Origin: Stutzerimonas stutzeri
GTDB lineage: Bacteria; Pseudomonadota; Gammaproteobacteria; Pseudomonadales; Pseudomonadaceae
NCBI RefSeq assembly: GCF_015291885.1
Contig: NZ_CP036186.1
Coordinates: 3,375,001-3,439,000 of the forward strand
Reading direction: 5' to 3'
Length of the DNA stretch: 64,000 nucleotides
A program made the translations under genes and the position numbers. Positions 1 through 8,987 of the stretch are shown piece after piece (position 1 is the stretch's first letter; the number at the start of each line of letters is the position of its first letter). Under the pieces are notes generated by a model that did not search any database, was not told the origin of the DNA, and saw nothing but the letters and a program-made list of their open reading frames with translations.

Positions 1-125
1 AAGCAAGAGACAGCTTTGCTTGACTGAGCCAATCGGCTGATGACCGATATATGCGCTAACGAGAGCGAGACAGCGGCCCGATTACCATCGTCGACGGCCG
101 CCATTTTTGAACGGAGCGCCACAGA

Positions 126-527
126 TTGACCGAGTCTTTTCAAGGCAGCTGCCTTTGCGGCGCCGTGAGATACGAGACGCTTACCCCACCAAAAGCAGTA
201 AGCCACTGCCACTGTCAGCAATGCCGCAAAAGTCATGGAGCCGCGTTTGCCAGTTACGGCAGTGTCCCGCGCAGCGACCTTCGCATCCAGGCTGGCGCAG
301 ACAACATCACGTCCTTCGAGTCATCCGAATCGGTGTCACGGCAATTCTGCGCTCGCTGCGGCTCTTCGCTGTTCTGGTCACGGGACCACGGCGACTACTC
401 CGACTGGGTCTCAATCGCGCTGGGCTGCCTGGACAGCACCTTTACACCAACGAAGCAGAAGCAGACTCACCTGACATCCACAGCCGCCTGGTATGCGCTT
501 GACGATCGCACGGAGAACCCGTCATGA
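126..527 (+). CDS. GFA-family (CENP-V/GFA domain) zinc protein
   Basis: A 133-residue protein that covers a whole GFA domain. The family is named after glutathione-dependent formaldehyde-activating enzyme, but most members have no proven reaction. Zinc-type cysteine motifs are visible: CLCGAV near residue 9, CHCQQCRKSHG near 28 and FCARCGSS near 75. The CxxC spacing fits the two structural zinc sites of the family. The start is a TTG, because no ATG lies in frame before the first cysteine motif. The stop overlaps the ATG of the next gene by 4 bases, so the two are probably cotranscribed. Function beyond metal binding is unknown. Confidence 0.85.
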   Translation: MTESFQGSCLCGAVRYETLTPPKAVSHCHCQQCRKSHGAAFASYGSVPRSDLRIQAGADNITSFESSESVSRQFCARCGSSLFWSRDHGDYSDWVSIALGCLDSTFTPTKQKQTHLTSTAAWYALDDRTENPS

Positions 528-1063
528 CGGAAGATGAATCGCTTCTCGCTGCCATCCATGAAGGCGTAAATCTGAACGCCTATGAAGCCTCGTGGCCTCA
601 AGCGTTCGACGACGAGCGTGATCGTCTTCTATGTCTATTTCCAGGCGTCTTCAAAGGCGTTCAGCACATTGGTAGTACCGCGGTCCCCGGGCTCAGTGCC
701 AAACCCATCATCGACATTCTTGCGGGCGTTGAGTCCATAACCATTGCTGAACAATTGGCGCTGCCTTTATGCAACTCCGGCTACACCACTTCTTCGGAAT
801 TCAACGACTCCCTGCAAGACCGCAAGTGGTTCATGCGCTGGGAAAACGGTCACCGGACCCATCATCTTCATCTTGTCGTCCATGACGGTTGTGTCTGGCG
901 CGAACGCCTTAAATTTCGCGACGCCCTAAGGGCAAGTCCAGCGCTCGCAACAAGGTACGCCGCACTCAAGGCGGAACTAGCGGCGACGCATCCTCACGAT
1001 AGGGAGGCCTACACGGCGGCTAAAACGGACTTTATTCGCACCGTATTGCACGAGATCCGATGA
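524..1063 (+). CDS. GrpB/UPF0157 family nucleotidyltransferase-like protein
   Basis: A 179-residue protein matching the GrpB (UPF0157) family, which has a nucleotidyltransferase-like fold. It is sometimes found fused to dephospho-CoA kinase. The family signature HIGSTAVPGLSAKPIIDI is clear at about residues 48-65, followed by the conserved histidine-rich stretch HRTHHLHLV near residue 110. Length is typical. The start ATG overlaps the stop of the GFA gene. The substrate is not known for this family. Confidence 0.85.
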   Translation: MTEDESLLAAIHEGVNLNAYEASWPQAFDDERDRLLCLFPGVFKGVQHIGSTAVPGLSAKPIIDILAGVESITIAEQLALPLCNSGYTTSSEFNDSLQDRKWFMRWENGHRTHHLHLVVHDGCVWRERLKFRDALRASPALATRYAALKAELAATHPHDREAYTAAKTDFIRTVLHEIR

Positions 1064-1251
1064 GCGCCCGGAGCATGACCCGCCAATATAACGACCGAAT
1101 GACCGCCGGCAAGCGCGCTACTCCCGTAAACGAAATTAACGAGTCCCTGAATGACTAGAATAGCCCTTTTGATATTACTGGTATTTGGCACGCCAGCCAT
1201 AGGACAAGCAGCACCTACATTCGTAAAGTCGCCCACCGATTTGATCCCTAG

Positions 1252-2443
1252 GGACAGTCTGAAAAAGACTTCCTGATTTTGGCAAAATAGCCGAACGCCA
1301 CCCACCGAGTTTTCTGATGAAGCAGATGACCTTCGCCGATGCCGAGTACGCCGGCAAGCGCAAGCAGACCCGCAAAGAGCTGTTCCTGATCGAGATGGAT
1401 CGGGTGGTGCCGTGGAAGGGGTTGATTGCCCTGATCGAGCCGCATTACCCCAAGGGTGAAGGTGGCCGTCCGGCGTACCCGTTGATGGCAATGCTGCGGG
1501 TTCATCTAATGCAAAACTGGTTCGGTTATAGCGATCCAGCGATGGAGGAGGCACTGTACGAGACCACCATCCTGCGGCAGTTCGCGGGGCTGAGCCTGGA
1601 GCGTATCCCCGACGAAACCACCATCCTCAACTTCCGTCGCCTGCTGGAGAAACACGAACTGGCTGCTGGCATCCTGGCCGTGATCAATGGCTACCTGGGT
1701 GACCGTGGCCTGTCGCTGCGCCAAGGCACCATCGTCGATGCCACGCTGATCAATGCGCCGAGTTCGACCAAGAACAAAGACGGCAAGCGCGACCCAGAGA
1801 TGCACCAGACCAAGAAGGGCAACCAGTATTACTTTGGCATGAAGGCCCACATCGGCGTCGATGACGAATCGGGCCTGGTGCATAGCGTGGTAGGTACGGC
1901 GGCTAACGTGGCGGACGTCACCCAGGTCGACAAGTTGCTGCATGGCGAGGAAAACGTGGTCTGCGCCGATGCGGGTTATACCGGCGTCGAGAAGCGTGCC
2001 GAGCATGATGGCCGCGAAGTGATTTGGCAGGTGGCAGCACGGCGCAGCACTTACAAAAAGCTGGGCAAGAGCAGCGCGCTGTACAAAGCCAGACGCAAGA
2101 TCGAGAAATCCAAGGCTCAGGTACGGGCCAAGGTTGAGCACCCGTTTCGGGTGATCAAGCGGCAGTTCGGTTATGTGAAGACGCGCTTCCGTGGCTTGGC
2201 CAAGAATACTGCGCAACTGGTGACGCTGTTCGCGTTGTCGAACCTGTGGATGGCACGCCGACATTTGCTGACCAATGCAGGAGAGGTGCGCCTGTAATGC
2301 AGGAAATGGCCGCCGCGAGGTGTTCTCGGCGGCTAGAAACACCGAAATGAGCTGGTTATCTGATCGTTTTTGATCGGTTTGCCGCTTTCAAAATCGGCGG
2401 AGGCTGAAGTCAGCCGGAAATGCATGGCTACTTCAGACCATCC
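1252..2443 (+). mobile_element. Complete IS5-family insertion sequence, 1192 bp
   Basis: Both ends are visible. The left end begins GGACAGTCTGAA and the inverted right end GGATGGTCTGAA, imperfect terminal repeats with two mismatches in 12. The element is flanked by the direct repeat CTAG (1248-1251 and 2444-2447), the YTAR-type 4-bp target used by the IS5 group. Length and a single 326-codon transposase gene fit that group. Target duplication plus exact restoration of the host reading frame indicate a recent, clean insertion. Confidence 0.92.
1317..2297 (+). CDS. IS5-family DDE transposase
   Basis: A 326-residue transposase of the IS5 group. The N-terminal DUF772-type region contains HLMQNWFGYSDPAMEEALYE, and the C-terminal DDE domain follows. 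Candidate catalytic residues are D141 (IVDATL), D218 (CADAGYTG) and E274 (KVEHPFRVIKRQFG), in the expected order and spacing. The frame is intact, so the element may still be active. It is the only gene of the element. Confidence 0.93.
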   Translation: MKQMTFADAEYAGKRKQTRKELFLIEMDRVVPWKGLIALIEPHYPKGEGGRPAYPLMAMLRVHLMQNWFGYSDPAMEEALYETTILRQFAGLSLERIPDETTILNFRRLLEKHELAAGILAVINGYLGDRGLSLRQGTIVDATLINAPSSTKNKDGKRDPEMHQTKKGNQYYFGMKAHIGVDDESGLVHSVVGTAANVADVTQVDKLLHGEENVVCADAGYTGVEKRAEHDGREVIWQVAARRSTYKKLGKSSALYKARRKIEKSKAQVRAKVEHPFRVIKRQFGYVKTRFRGLAKNTAQLVTLFALSNLWMARRHLLTNAGEVRL

Positions 2444-3165
2444 CTAGCGAATATGTGCTCGTAGAGACAATCCAAGGGGATTTGAACAAAGACGGTAAAA
2501 CGGACTATGTGCTGCTAATAAAGGGAACGGATAAAGAAAAGTTCTTTGACCACGAATACCTTGGAACATTGGATCGTAACCGCAGGGGCATTATCATCGC
2601 CTTCGAAAGCAACGGAGAATATGAACTCGTCCTGAAAAATCTCGATTGCTTTTCATCTGAGAATGAAGACGGAGGTGTTTATTTCGCTCCAGACCTGAGC
2701 ATAAGCGTTCACAAAGGAAGTCTATTCATCAGCTATGGCCATGGCAGATACGGTTATTGGTCTCATAATTTTCGCTATCAGAACTCAAGCTTCGAGCTGA
2801 TCGGCTACGACAGCAGCCAAAACCGCGGACCTCTGATTGAAAGAGAGGTCAGCATAAACTTTCTGACCAAAAAAATCCTGACAAGAGAAAACATAAATCA
2901 GGATGCGGAAGGCGGTGACGAGCACTTCAAGGAAACCTGGAAAATATTTACGCTGCCAAAGCCGATCAAGTTAGAAGAAATTATTGATTTCGATGAATTA
3001 TATATGGAGCGCCTGGTTGAATCATAAAAACATACAACACAAAAGCATCTTGGCTTAACTACCGCTCGCCGCGCCATAATCTGGCCTGACAGCGACAGCC
3101 TGGACAGGGCCGATCATCGTGCCACCGAGGGCAGCGGCCTTCGCCCCAGCAAACCTAGGAATCGT

Positions 3166-3573
3166 ATGAAAGTCGAAACTTTCTCACCAGCAGACATGTT
3201 TGAACCGATCGGTCCGTATAGTCATATCGCTAAAGCCGGCCCTTTCATAACAATCTCCGGAACACCCGGTGTCGACCCTGCTACGTCTCAGCTTGCTGGG
3301 GCCGACGCATATAGCCAGGCCAAGCAAATCGTTCGGAACCTAAGGTCCTTGCTGGCCCAAGTTAATGCGTCACTCAATGACGTAATGCATGTTCATGTAT
3401 TTCTGAAGCGAGTTGAAGACTTCAAAGAAATGAACCGCGCGTACTCGGAAGAATTCGGCGACCATCAACCGGCCCGCACAGTGATCTGTATTGCTGACCT
3501 GCCAAAGGAAGGAGCGCTGATGACCATGAATCTAACGGCCTTTGCGCAGCTCGACTGTAATCGCGCTGTATAG
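3166..3573 (+). CDS. Rid family (RidA/YjgF/UK114-like) protein
   Basis: A 135-residue protein of the Rid family. Characterised members hydrolyse reactive enamine/imine intermediates made by PLP enzymes. The GPYSH and ISGTPGVDP motifs and the arginine in QPARTVICIADLPKEG are present. The position that usually reads VEIE in archetypal RidA reads MTMNL here, so the catalytic-region glutamate is not conserved. It may therefore belong to another Rid subgroup with a different activity. It precedes the DUF523 gene by 13 bases, suggesting cotranscription. Confidence 0.85.
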   Translation: MKVETFSPADMFEPIGPYSHIAKAGPFITISGTPGVDPATSQLAGADAYSQAKQIVRNLRSLLAQVNASLNDVMHVHVFLKRVEDFKEMNRAYSEEFGDHQPARTVICIADLPKEGALMTMNLTAFAQLDCNRAV

Positions 3574-3586
3574 GCAAGGTAAATTG

Positions 3587-4075
3587 ATGAAGAAAATACT
3601 GGTCAGTTCGTGTCTTGCCGGGGAAAGAGTAAGATACAACGGTGGCTGCCTTAACATCGCTGACCAGAGCATGGACTGGTTGAATAGTAACTTCGAAATC
3701 ATGCGCTTTTGCCCTGAAGTTGCATCAGGCCTACCCACGCCGAGAGCCCCAGCTGAAATTTTGATCGGTACGGGAAAAGACGTACTGGATCAGGGTTCTC
3801 AGGTTATTGGAAACGACGGGCTTGATGTCACCGACTACTTTTTACGCGGTGCTAAGCTGACGCTGGAGTTCTGCAAGGTGCATGGAATCAAGTATGCGAT
3901 TCTGGCGGAATCGAGCCCATCGTGTGGTAGTTCTTCAATCTACGACGGCACATTCACAGGCAATAAAATTCCAGGCCGAGGAGTTACCACAGAGCTTTTG
4001 GAACGCAATGGCATCCAGGTATTTAGCCAGCACACTATTGCGCAGATAAAGGCAGAAATTGAAAAGAGCAAGTAA
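3587..4075 (+). CDS. DUF523 family protein
   Basis: A 162-residue DUF523 protein. Conserved motifs are SSCLAGERVRYNGG at the N terminus, FCPEVASGLPTPR near residue 45 and AESSPSCGSSSIYDG near 108. The conserved cysteines suggest metal or redox chemistry, but no function is established. I chose the ATG at 3587 (MKKILVSS). The reading frame extends upstream to 3542, but that part overlaps the Rid gene and lacks family similarity, and an AGGT ribosome-binding sequence precedes 3587. Confidence 0.88.
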   Translation: MKKILVSSCLAGERVRYNGGCLNIADQSMDWLNSNFEIMRFCPEVASGLPTPRAPAEILIGTGKDVLDQGSQVIGNDGLDVTDYFLRGAKLTLEFCKVHGIKYAILAESSPSCGSSSIYDGTFTGNKIPGRGVTTELLERNGIQVFSQHTIAQIKAEIEKSK

Positions 4076-4082
4076 GAAAAAA

Positions 4083-4362
4083 CTCGCCGTTTGCCAGGGC
4101 GTCCAGTACGTCGCACAACCAGCCCGCCAGTTGCTCGCATTCGAACACGCCCTGCCCATCACCGTATCGCCTGGATTGATCAAGGACAGGAATACCGCGG
4201 CGTTCGCCTGGGCTTGCTGGCCTCGCCGGAGGTATTGGCCTGGACGAGTACATCCGGCTGACGCCCCTCGATGTGCAGGCGTCGATCTAGGGCCTCGGCC
4301 ACTCGCAAACTGTCTAGTGCCTGAAACTCGCTGGCAAAACTCGCCACTTGCTTGGCCTTGTT
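4083..4362 (-). pseudogene. Fossil of YggS-like and SHMT-like coding sequence
   Basis: No intact gene is present, but recognisable fragments lie on the minus strand. Bases 4362-4213 translate to a YggS/PLP-homeostasis-type segment (NKAKQVASFASEFQALDS, ending in VNTSGEASK-like QANTSGEASK). In another frame, about 4221-4150 gives AQANAAVFLSLINPGDTVMG, which resembles the serine hydroxymethyltransferase segment around QANxAVxxALLxPGDTxxG. In a third frame, 4151-4083 gives FECEQLAGWLCDVLDALANG, like an SHMT C terminus. This looks like a deletion-scarred relic of two PLP-related genes downstream of benE, in the same orientation. The SHMT assignment is by eye and less certain than the YggS one. Confidence 0.6.
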
Positions 4363-4396
4363 GAAGATGCTCCGTGTTCGTCTTGCAGAGCGAGCA

Positions 4397-5644
4397 TCAG
4401 TGGCCTCCTTTGGCCGTGACAACCGCGTCGGCTGCCGGGCTGACCGCTCCCTCGCGACGTGGCAAACGACCATTGAGCAGAGCGTGCGCCGCCAGGCCGA
4501 TCAACAATCCCCAGAACGCCCCTCCGATTCCCAGCAGAGTGATGTTCGCGGCGCACGCCAGAAAGGTAATCAGCGAGGCTTCGCGGGATTTGACGTCAGC
4601 CATGGCGCTGGCCAGGCTTGCGCCGATAGTACCGAGCAGGGCCAACCCGGCCAGCGCTGTAATAAAGGCGGCCGGGAGCGCCATAAATACGGCCGCGAGG
4701 GTCACCCCGAAAACCCCAACAAGGATGTAGAGCACGCCTGCGGCAACCCCGGCGATCCAGCGCTTGGATGGATCCTCCGAGGCTTCTTTTCCGGTGCAAA
4801 TGGCTGCCGTGATCGCGGCGATGTTGAAGGCGTGAGAACCGAAAGGTGCCATCAGCAATGAACCAAGCCCGGTAACCGTGAGGATGGGGTTGGCGCTGGT
4901 GCTGAAACCATCGTTGCGCAGCACCAGCATGCCCGGCATGTACTGGCCGGTGAGGGTAATCAGAAACAGCGGCAGCGCCACGCTAAGCAACGCATTGAGC
5001 GAGAACTCGGGCCGAGTGAATAGCGGCGCCGCAAATTGCAGAGACAGCCCCGAAAGATCCACACGGCCTTGCGCCAGCAAGAAGCCCAGCCCAAGCATCA
5101 GAATACCCACGACCGCGTAGCGCGCCGTGAAGCGTTTGAGCACCACATAAGCTGCAATCAGCAAGCCGACCAATACGGGATCAAGGCTCATGCCAGCAAA
5201 CGCGCCGATTCCGAACTGCAGCAGAATGCCGGCCAGCAGCGCTGCAGCCACGCCCGGCGGAATCAGGCGGATAACCTTCTCAAAGCAGCCGGACACACCT
5301 AGCAGCACGAAGGCAGCAGCCGATATGACGTACGCACCGATTGCCTCGGTGTAAGGCGTGGTGGACAGCGCGACCACCAGAAAGGCCGCAGCGGGTGTCG
5401 ACCAAGCGGTAATGATCGGCTCACGGTTCATCCAACTGAGTAACAGTCCGGTGATCCCCACACCAATCGACACCGACCACACCCACGACGCTGTCAGTTC
5501 CGGGCTGAGCCCGGCGACCTTCGCAGCCTGAAAGACCAGGATGAATGTGCCGCCATAGTTGACGATGACTGAAACCAATCCGGCGACAATCGGATGCAGA
5601 AGGTCGCGTAGACGTAGGGGCGCCGCGGAAGCTGACGAGGACAT
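4397..5644 (-). CDS. benE: BenE-family (benzoate/H+ symporter-like) inner-membrane transporter
   Basis: A 415-residue, very hydrophobic protein with 11-12 likely membrane spans. It matches the BenE family: N-terminal HPIVAGLVSVIVNYGGTF, then TGLLLSWMNREPIITAWSTP and the polar loop GSHAFNIAAITAAICTG. BenE itself imports benzoate. No ben or cat genes are in the window, and this paralogue is divergent from a MocR regulator and followed by fossils of PLP-related genes. Its substrate may therefore be an amino-acid or vitamin-B6-related compound rather than benzoate. The ATG at 5644 is preceded by GGAG-like sequence. Confidence 0.85.
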   Translation of the reverse strand: MSSSASAAPLRLRDLLHPIVAGLVSVIVNYGGTFILVFQAAKVAGLSPELTASWVWSVSIGVGITGLLLSWMNREPIITAWSTPAAAFLVVALSTTPYTEAIGAYVISAAAFVLLGVSGCFEKVIRLIPPGVAAALLAGILLQFGIGAFAGMSLDPVLVGLLIAAYVVLKRFTARYAVVGILMLGLGFLLAQGRVDLSGLSLQFAAPLFTRPEFSLNALLSVALPLFLITLTGQYMPGMLVLRNDGFSTSANPILTVTGLGSLLMAPFGSHAFNIAAITAAICTGKEASEDPSKRWIAGVAAGVLYILVGVFGVTLAAVFMALPAAFITALAGLALLGTIGASLASAMADVKSREASLITFLACAANITLLGIGGAFWGLLIGLAAHALLNGRLPRREGAVSPAADAVVTAKGGH

Positions 5645-6153
5645 GGTGCTTTGCTCCTTGCAAAACGAGGTGATTGGCCTGGCGTAGCAGCTGATTTATA
5701 AACGCTAAATGGCATGCCATACCCGTACGCTTCAAGCCTAAACACCAGACCACTTATCGCCGGTAGCGGTTTTTCAAGCATCCAAGCTTCAGCTATTCAC
5801 GCGGGAAAAACCCTTGACGAATCGGTCACTGCCTCCTCGCTCGAGCGAGAACGAGCTATAGGGGTGGGCCCGCACCCCGCTGACCGAAACGTGCCGCTTG
5901 AGCGCGTATAGCCTGGCCTATTGGCACACACAAAATCCTGCTCAGCACAGCGCCGGCAAGGCACGAACGGCAGGTTATTGATCGAACAAGACGGCGCTTG
6001 CACGCGGTAGCGGTAAACCTGAATAACCCTTGTTCCAAATTGCTCGCAGCGTGGGTGGTCGCTCGCCTAGCGCAAATGGCGTGGCGAGGGGCGAGGTCCA
6101 TGAATAGACTGGCCTGCCTTTAAGCGCCTATTTATTGAGATCAGGCAGACCGC
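5645..6153 (+). other. Divergent promoter region between benE-like gene and mocR
   Basis: A 509-bp gap without a credible gene. It must hold the promoters of both flanking genes. Visible structure is a perfect 14-bp palindrome CTCGCTCGAGCGAG at 5836-5849, and the short direct repeat GGTAGCGGT at about 5761 and 6007. MocR-type proteins usually bind direct or inverted repeats between themselves and a divergent target. I could not assign a specific operator. Confidence 0.5.
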
Positions 6154-7653
6154 ATGACAAAAACGTTCGAGCTGGAAACCCTGAAAATGCGCCTTAACGA
6201 TGCTGAGTTTCAGCTGCTGGATCTACACCAGCGGATTCAGCGTGCGTTGCGTGCACTGATCCTCGACGGTGCCCTTGGGCCAGGCCTGAAACTGCCCGCA
6301 ACTCGGGTCCTTGCCCGGTCACTAGGGGTTGCCAGAGACACCGTGGAAAATGCCTACGTACAACTGCATCGGGATGGCTTTATCGTCCGGCGCGAGGGCT
6401 CAGGCAGTTACGTCCGTGAAACCGTAGGTACCGAATTGCGCGGCGCAGCCCGACGACGCATCAAGGCGCAAGAAGTCAAAAGCAGCCTGGCGTTGCCGGG
6501 AGCGGGGTTAAGCCAGCGAGGGCGAATGATTTTTGAAAGTGCCGGCGTGAATGATCAGCAGGTGATCAAGGCGTTTGCCACCGGTCTGCCGGAAACCCGC
6601 ACCTTTCCGACCAATGTCTGGGAGCGCCTGCAACGTCAGGTAATGAAAGACTATCGCTCCAACGTACTGTTGCACGGCGATCCGCAGGGTGCCGAACCGC
6701 TGCGCAAAGCCATCGCTACCTACTTGAATCTCGAACGCGGGGCCAAATGCTCCCCCGACCAGATATTGGTACTGAGCAGCACTCGCCAGGCCCTCTTTCT
6801 GTGCGCGCAATTGCTGGTGGACGCCGGCAAACCGATCTTGTTGGAAAACCCGGGGTACTTCGGTGCCAAGAAAGCCTTTGAAACCGCCGAGGCCAAGGTT
6901 CTGCCTATCAATGTCGATGAACTGGGCATACGCACCGACCTGCTGTACGCCGACCGCAGCGGCGCCAACTGCGTCTATGTCACGCCTTCTCATCAATACC
7001 CAACCGGCGCGACCTTGCCACTGGAGCGCCGGCTTGAGCTGATCAGTTGGGCTGCAGAGAAGGGCAAGTGGGTCATCGAAGATGACTACGACAGCGAGTT
7101 TCACTACGACGGGCAACCAACCGCCTGTGTGCAAGGCCTGGACAAGTATCAGCGCACGCTCTACCTCGGCACCTTCAGCAAGACCCTCTACCCTGGGTTG
7201 CGAATGGGCTACATGGTACTGCCTCACGAGTTGGTCAAAGCCTTCACCTATGCGCGCAGCATGATGGACGGCCACACGCCACAAATCCTGCAGCTGACCC
7301 TGGCGCGCTTTATGGAAGACGGCCATTACAACGCCCATGTCCGGGCCATGCGCAAGCTCTATGCCGCGCGCCGCTCTATCATGCTCGACATGATCGGCAA
7401 GCATCTGGGCGGTGTCGTTACAGCTTTGCGCCCGCCTGGCGGACTGCAGATTCCCTGTCTGCTGCACGACGGATGGAGCGAGGGGAAAACCATCCAGCAA
7501 GCGGCTAGCGCGGGTATACAGCTATCTGGACTGAGTCGTCTGTACGCAGGTGAGCAGAAGAAGCAAGGCTGGTTATTGGGTTACGCATCACTGACCGCTT
7601 TTGAAATCGAAACGGCCATGTTGCGCCTGGCCAATACGTTGAAGCCCCGCTAG
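6154..7653 (+). CDS. MocR/PdxR-type GntR regulator with aminotransferase domain
   Basis: A 499-residue chimeric regulator. An N-terminal GntR winged helix (residues about 20-90: LPATRVLARSLGVARDTVEN) is followed by a linker and a fold-type I aminotransferase-like domain (about 130-499). The PLP-lysine region is visible as LGTFSKTLYPGLRMGYM, and the PLP-anchoring region as VIEDDYDSEFHYDG. Members sense PLP-linked metabolites and control vitamin B6, amino-acid or taurine genes. Divergence from the benE-like gene and the neighbouring PLP-gene fossils suggest it once controlled that cluster. The effector is unknown. Confidence 0.9.
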   Translation: MTKTFELETLKMRLNDAEFQLLDLHQRIQRALRALILDGALGPGLKLPATRVLARSLGVARDTVENAYVQLHRDGFIVRREGSGSYVRETVGTELRGAARRRIKAQEVKSSLALPGAGLSQRGRMIFESAGVNDQQVIKAFATGLPETRTFPTNVWERLQRQVMKDYRSNVLLHGDPQGAEPLRKAIATYLNLERGAKCSPDQILVLSSTRQALFLCAQLLVDAGKPILLENPGYFGAKKAFETAEAKVLPINVDELGIRTDLLYADRSGANCVYVTPSHQYPTGATLPLERRLELISWAAEKGKWVIEDDYDSEFHYDGQPTACVQGLDKYQRTLYLGTFSKTLYPGLRMGYMVLPHELVKAFTYARSMMDGHTPQILQLTLARFMEDGHYNAHVRAMRKLYAARRSIMLDMIGKHLGGVVTALRPPGGLQIPCLLHDGWSEGKTIQQAASAGIQLSGLSRLYAGEQKKQGWLLGYASLTAFEIETAMLRLANTLKPR

Positions 7654-8006
7654 GCCAGCTGCAGAGAGCTCGCGGCTCAAGGCGTAGCTCAGCAGGCGTC
7701 GAGCCCAAGTGCGAATCGCGCGCGGCAAAGCCACAAAGAAAATTTCGGGCTGCCAACGGTTGCACTAACGCCCCATAAAAGTGCGAACGACTCAGCTCCA
7801 GCCTGGATCGTATCCGCCTAGACAACCCCCGCGCTCCCTGACGTGAGCACCATTTGTGCTCATCTGCCGCTCCTAAATAAGGCAGCCGCCCCTGCTGCCG
7901 AAACGGCATCACCATGCTCGATATTCTCTGCTTCTGCGCACAGCGTGTGCCGCCAGATACTGCGCTCGCCGACCGCCATTCCGCGTCGGCAGAGCAGGAT
8001 CGAGCC
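7654..8006 (+). other. Intergenic stretch upstream of the catabolic cluster
   Basis: A 353-bp gap with no convincing gene on either strand. The frame of the downstream oxygenase is open back to 7914, but the added residues do not resemble the family. It presumably holds the promoter for the 8-14 kb operon. I recognise no operator or terminator. Confidence 0.4.
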
Positions 8007-8987
8007 ATGAACCAAACCCTTTCCGCCCGCCATCTCGAAGCCGCCGCGCTGCCGCTGATCGACATCGCAGGGCTGTTCTCTCCCGACCTTGCCTACCGCA
8101 CTGCCGTGGCCGAACGTATCGGTGCGGCCTGTCGCGAGGTCGGCTTCTTCTGCGTCGCCAACCATGGTGTCGACCCCGCACTGCAACAGGCGGTGTTCGA
8201 GCAGGCGCGGACTTTCTTCGCTCAGCCGGAAGCCGGCAAGCGCGCGCTGGACAAGGTTTTCTCGAAGGCCAATCGCGGCTATGAGCCGTTGCGCGGCCAG
8301 GTGCTGGAAGCCGGTGCGCCGGCCGATCTCAAGGAGGGCTTCTACATCGGCGAGGAGCTGGCCGAGGACGACCCACGGGTACTGGCCGGGCGTTTCAACC
8401 ACGGTGCCAACCAGTGGCCGAGCGAGCTTGCGGACTTTCGCCCAACCATGGAGCGCTATCGCGACGCGATGAACGCCCTCGCGGCACGGCTGATGGGCGC
8501 CATCGCGCTGTCGCTGCAACTGCCGGAGGAACATTTCGCCAGTTTCTGCCGCGATTCGATGAGTACCCTGCGCCTGCTTCACTACCCGCCGCAGCCGGCC
8601 AATGCCGCGCCCGGCGAAAAGGGCTGTGGCGCGCATACCGATTTCGGCGGGCTGACGCTACTTTTGCAGGACGAGAACCCCGGCCTGCAGGTCTGGGATC
8701 GCCACAGCAAGAGCTGGATTCACGCAGCGCCCGTGCCCGGCACCTATGTGGTCAATCTGGGCGACATGATCGCCCGCTGGACCAACGATCAGTACCGCTC
8801 GACGCTGCATCGGGTGGTCAACATTTCCGGACGCGAACGCTACAGCGTGCCGTTCTTCTTCAGCGGCAACCCGGACCATCTGGTCGAGTGCCTGCCCACC
8901 TGCCTCGCGCCCGGCAAGGCGCCGCGCTACCCCGCGGTGACGGTGGAGGAACACCACCGCGAGATGTACCGGAGGACCTATGGCTGA
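8007..8987 (+). CDS. 2-oxoglutarate/Fe(II)-dependent oxygenase, isopenicillin N synthase-like
   Basis: A 326-residue protein of the DIOX_N plus 2OG-FeII_Oxy architecture. The N-terminal segment contains LPLIDIAGLFS and GFFCVANHGVD. The iron site is seen as HTDFGG near residue 214 (His and Asp) and the distal His in STLHRVVN near 270, with the 2OG-binding arginine in RERYSVPFFF. Such enzymes hydroxylate, demethylate or oxidise small molecules. The start is the ATG at 8007, preceded by an AGGA motif. The stop overlaps the next gene by 8 bases, so oxygenase and hydrolase are translationally linked. The neighbouring transporters and deaminase suggest a nitrogen heterocycle as substrate (inference). 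Confidence 0.88.
   Translation: MNQTLSARHLEAAALPLIDIAGLFSPDLAYRTAVAERIGAACREVGFFCVANHGVDPALQQAVFEQARTFFAQPEAGKRALDKVFSKANRGYEPLRGQVLEAGAPADLKEGFYIGEELAEDDPRVLAGRFNHGANQWPSELADFRPTMERYRDAMNALAARLMGAIALSLQLPEEHFASFCRDSMSTLRLLHYPPQPANAAPGEKGCGAHTDFGGLTLLLQDENPGLQVWDRHSKSWIHAAPVPGTYVVNLGDMIARWTNDQYRSTLHRVVNISGRERYSVPFFFSGNPDHLVECLPTCLAPGKAPRYPAVTVEEHHREMYRRTYG

Larger units (their letters stand above)
1151..3027 (+). pseudogene. Secreted FG-GAP-like protein gene split by an IS5-type element
   Basis: The ATG at 1151 opens a signal-peptide-like start (MTRIALLILLVFGTPAIGQA) that runs to codon ATC-CCT at 1249, where the insertion sequence begins. Removing 1252-2443 and one CTAG copy joins this start in frame to the 3' part at 2448-3027. 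The result is a 226-residue protein. The downstream part holds an FG-GAP/EF-hand-like stretch (GDLNKDGKTDYVLLIKGTDK), which suggests an exported, calcium-binding or propeller-like protein. As it stands the gene is interrupted after about 33 codons. An internal GTG at 2455 could still start a leaderless fragment. Specific function is unknown. Confidence 0.85.

Noticed and set aside
1506..2342. 278-codon minus-strand frame opposite the IS5 transposase
   Set aside because: It is the antisense shadow of a high-GC transposase gene and shows no family features.
5836..5849. CTCGCTCGAGCGAG as a MocR operator
   Set aside because: It is a perfect palindrome but simple in composition and far from both starts. 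Without a second copy I cannot support an operator call.
6508..7500. 330-codon minus-strand frame within the mocR gene
   Set aside because: Antisense of the aminotransferase domain; the plus-strand protein has clear domains and motifs.
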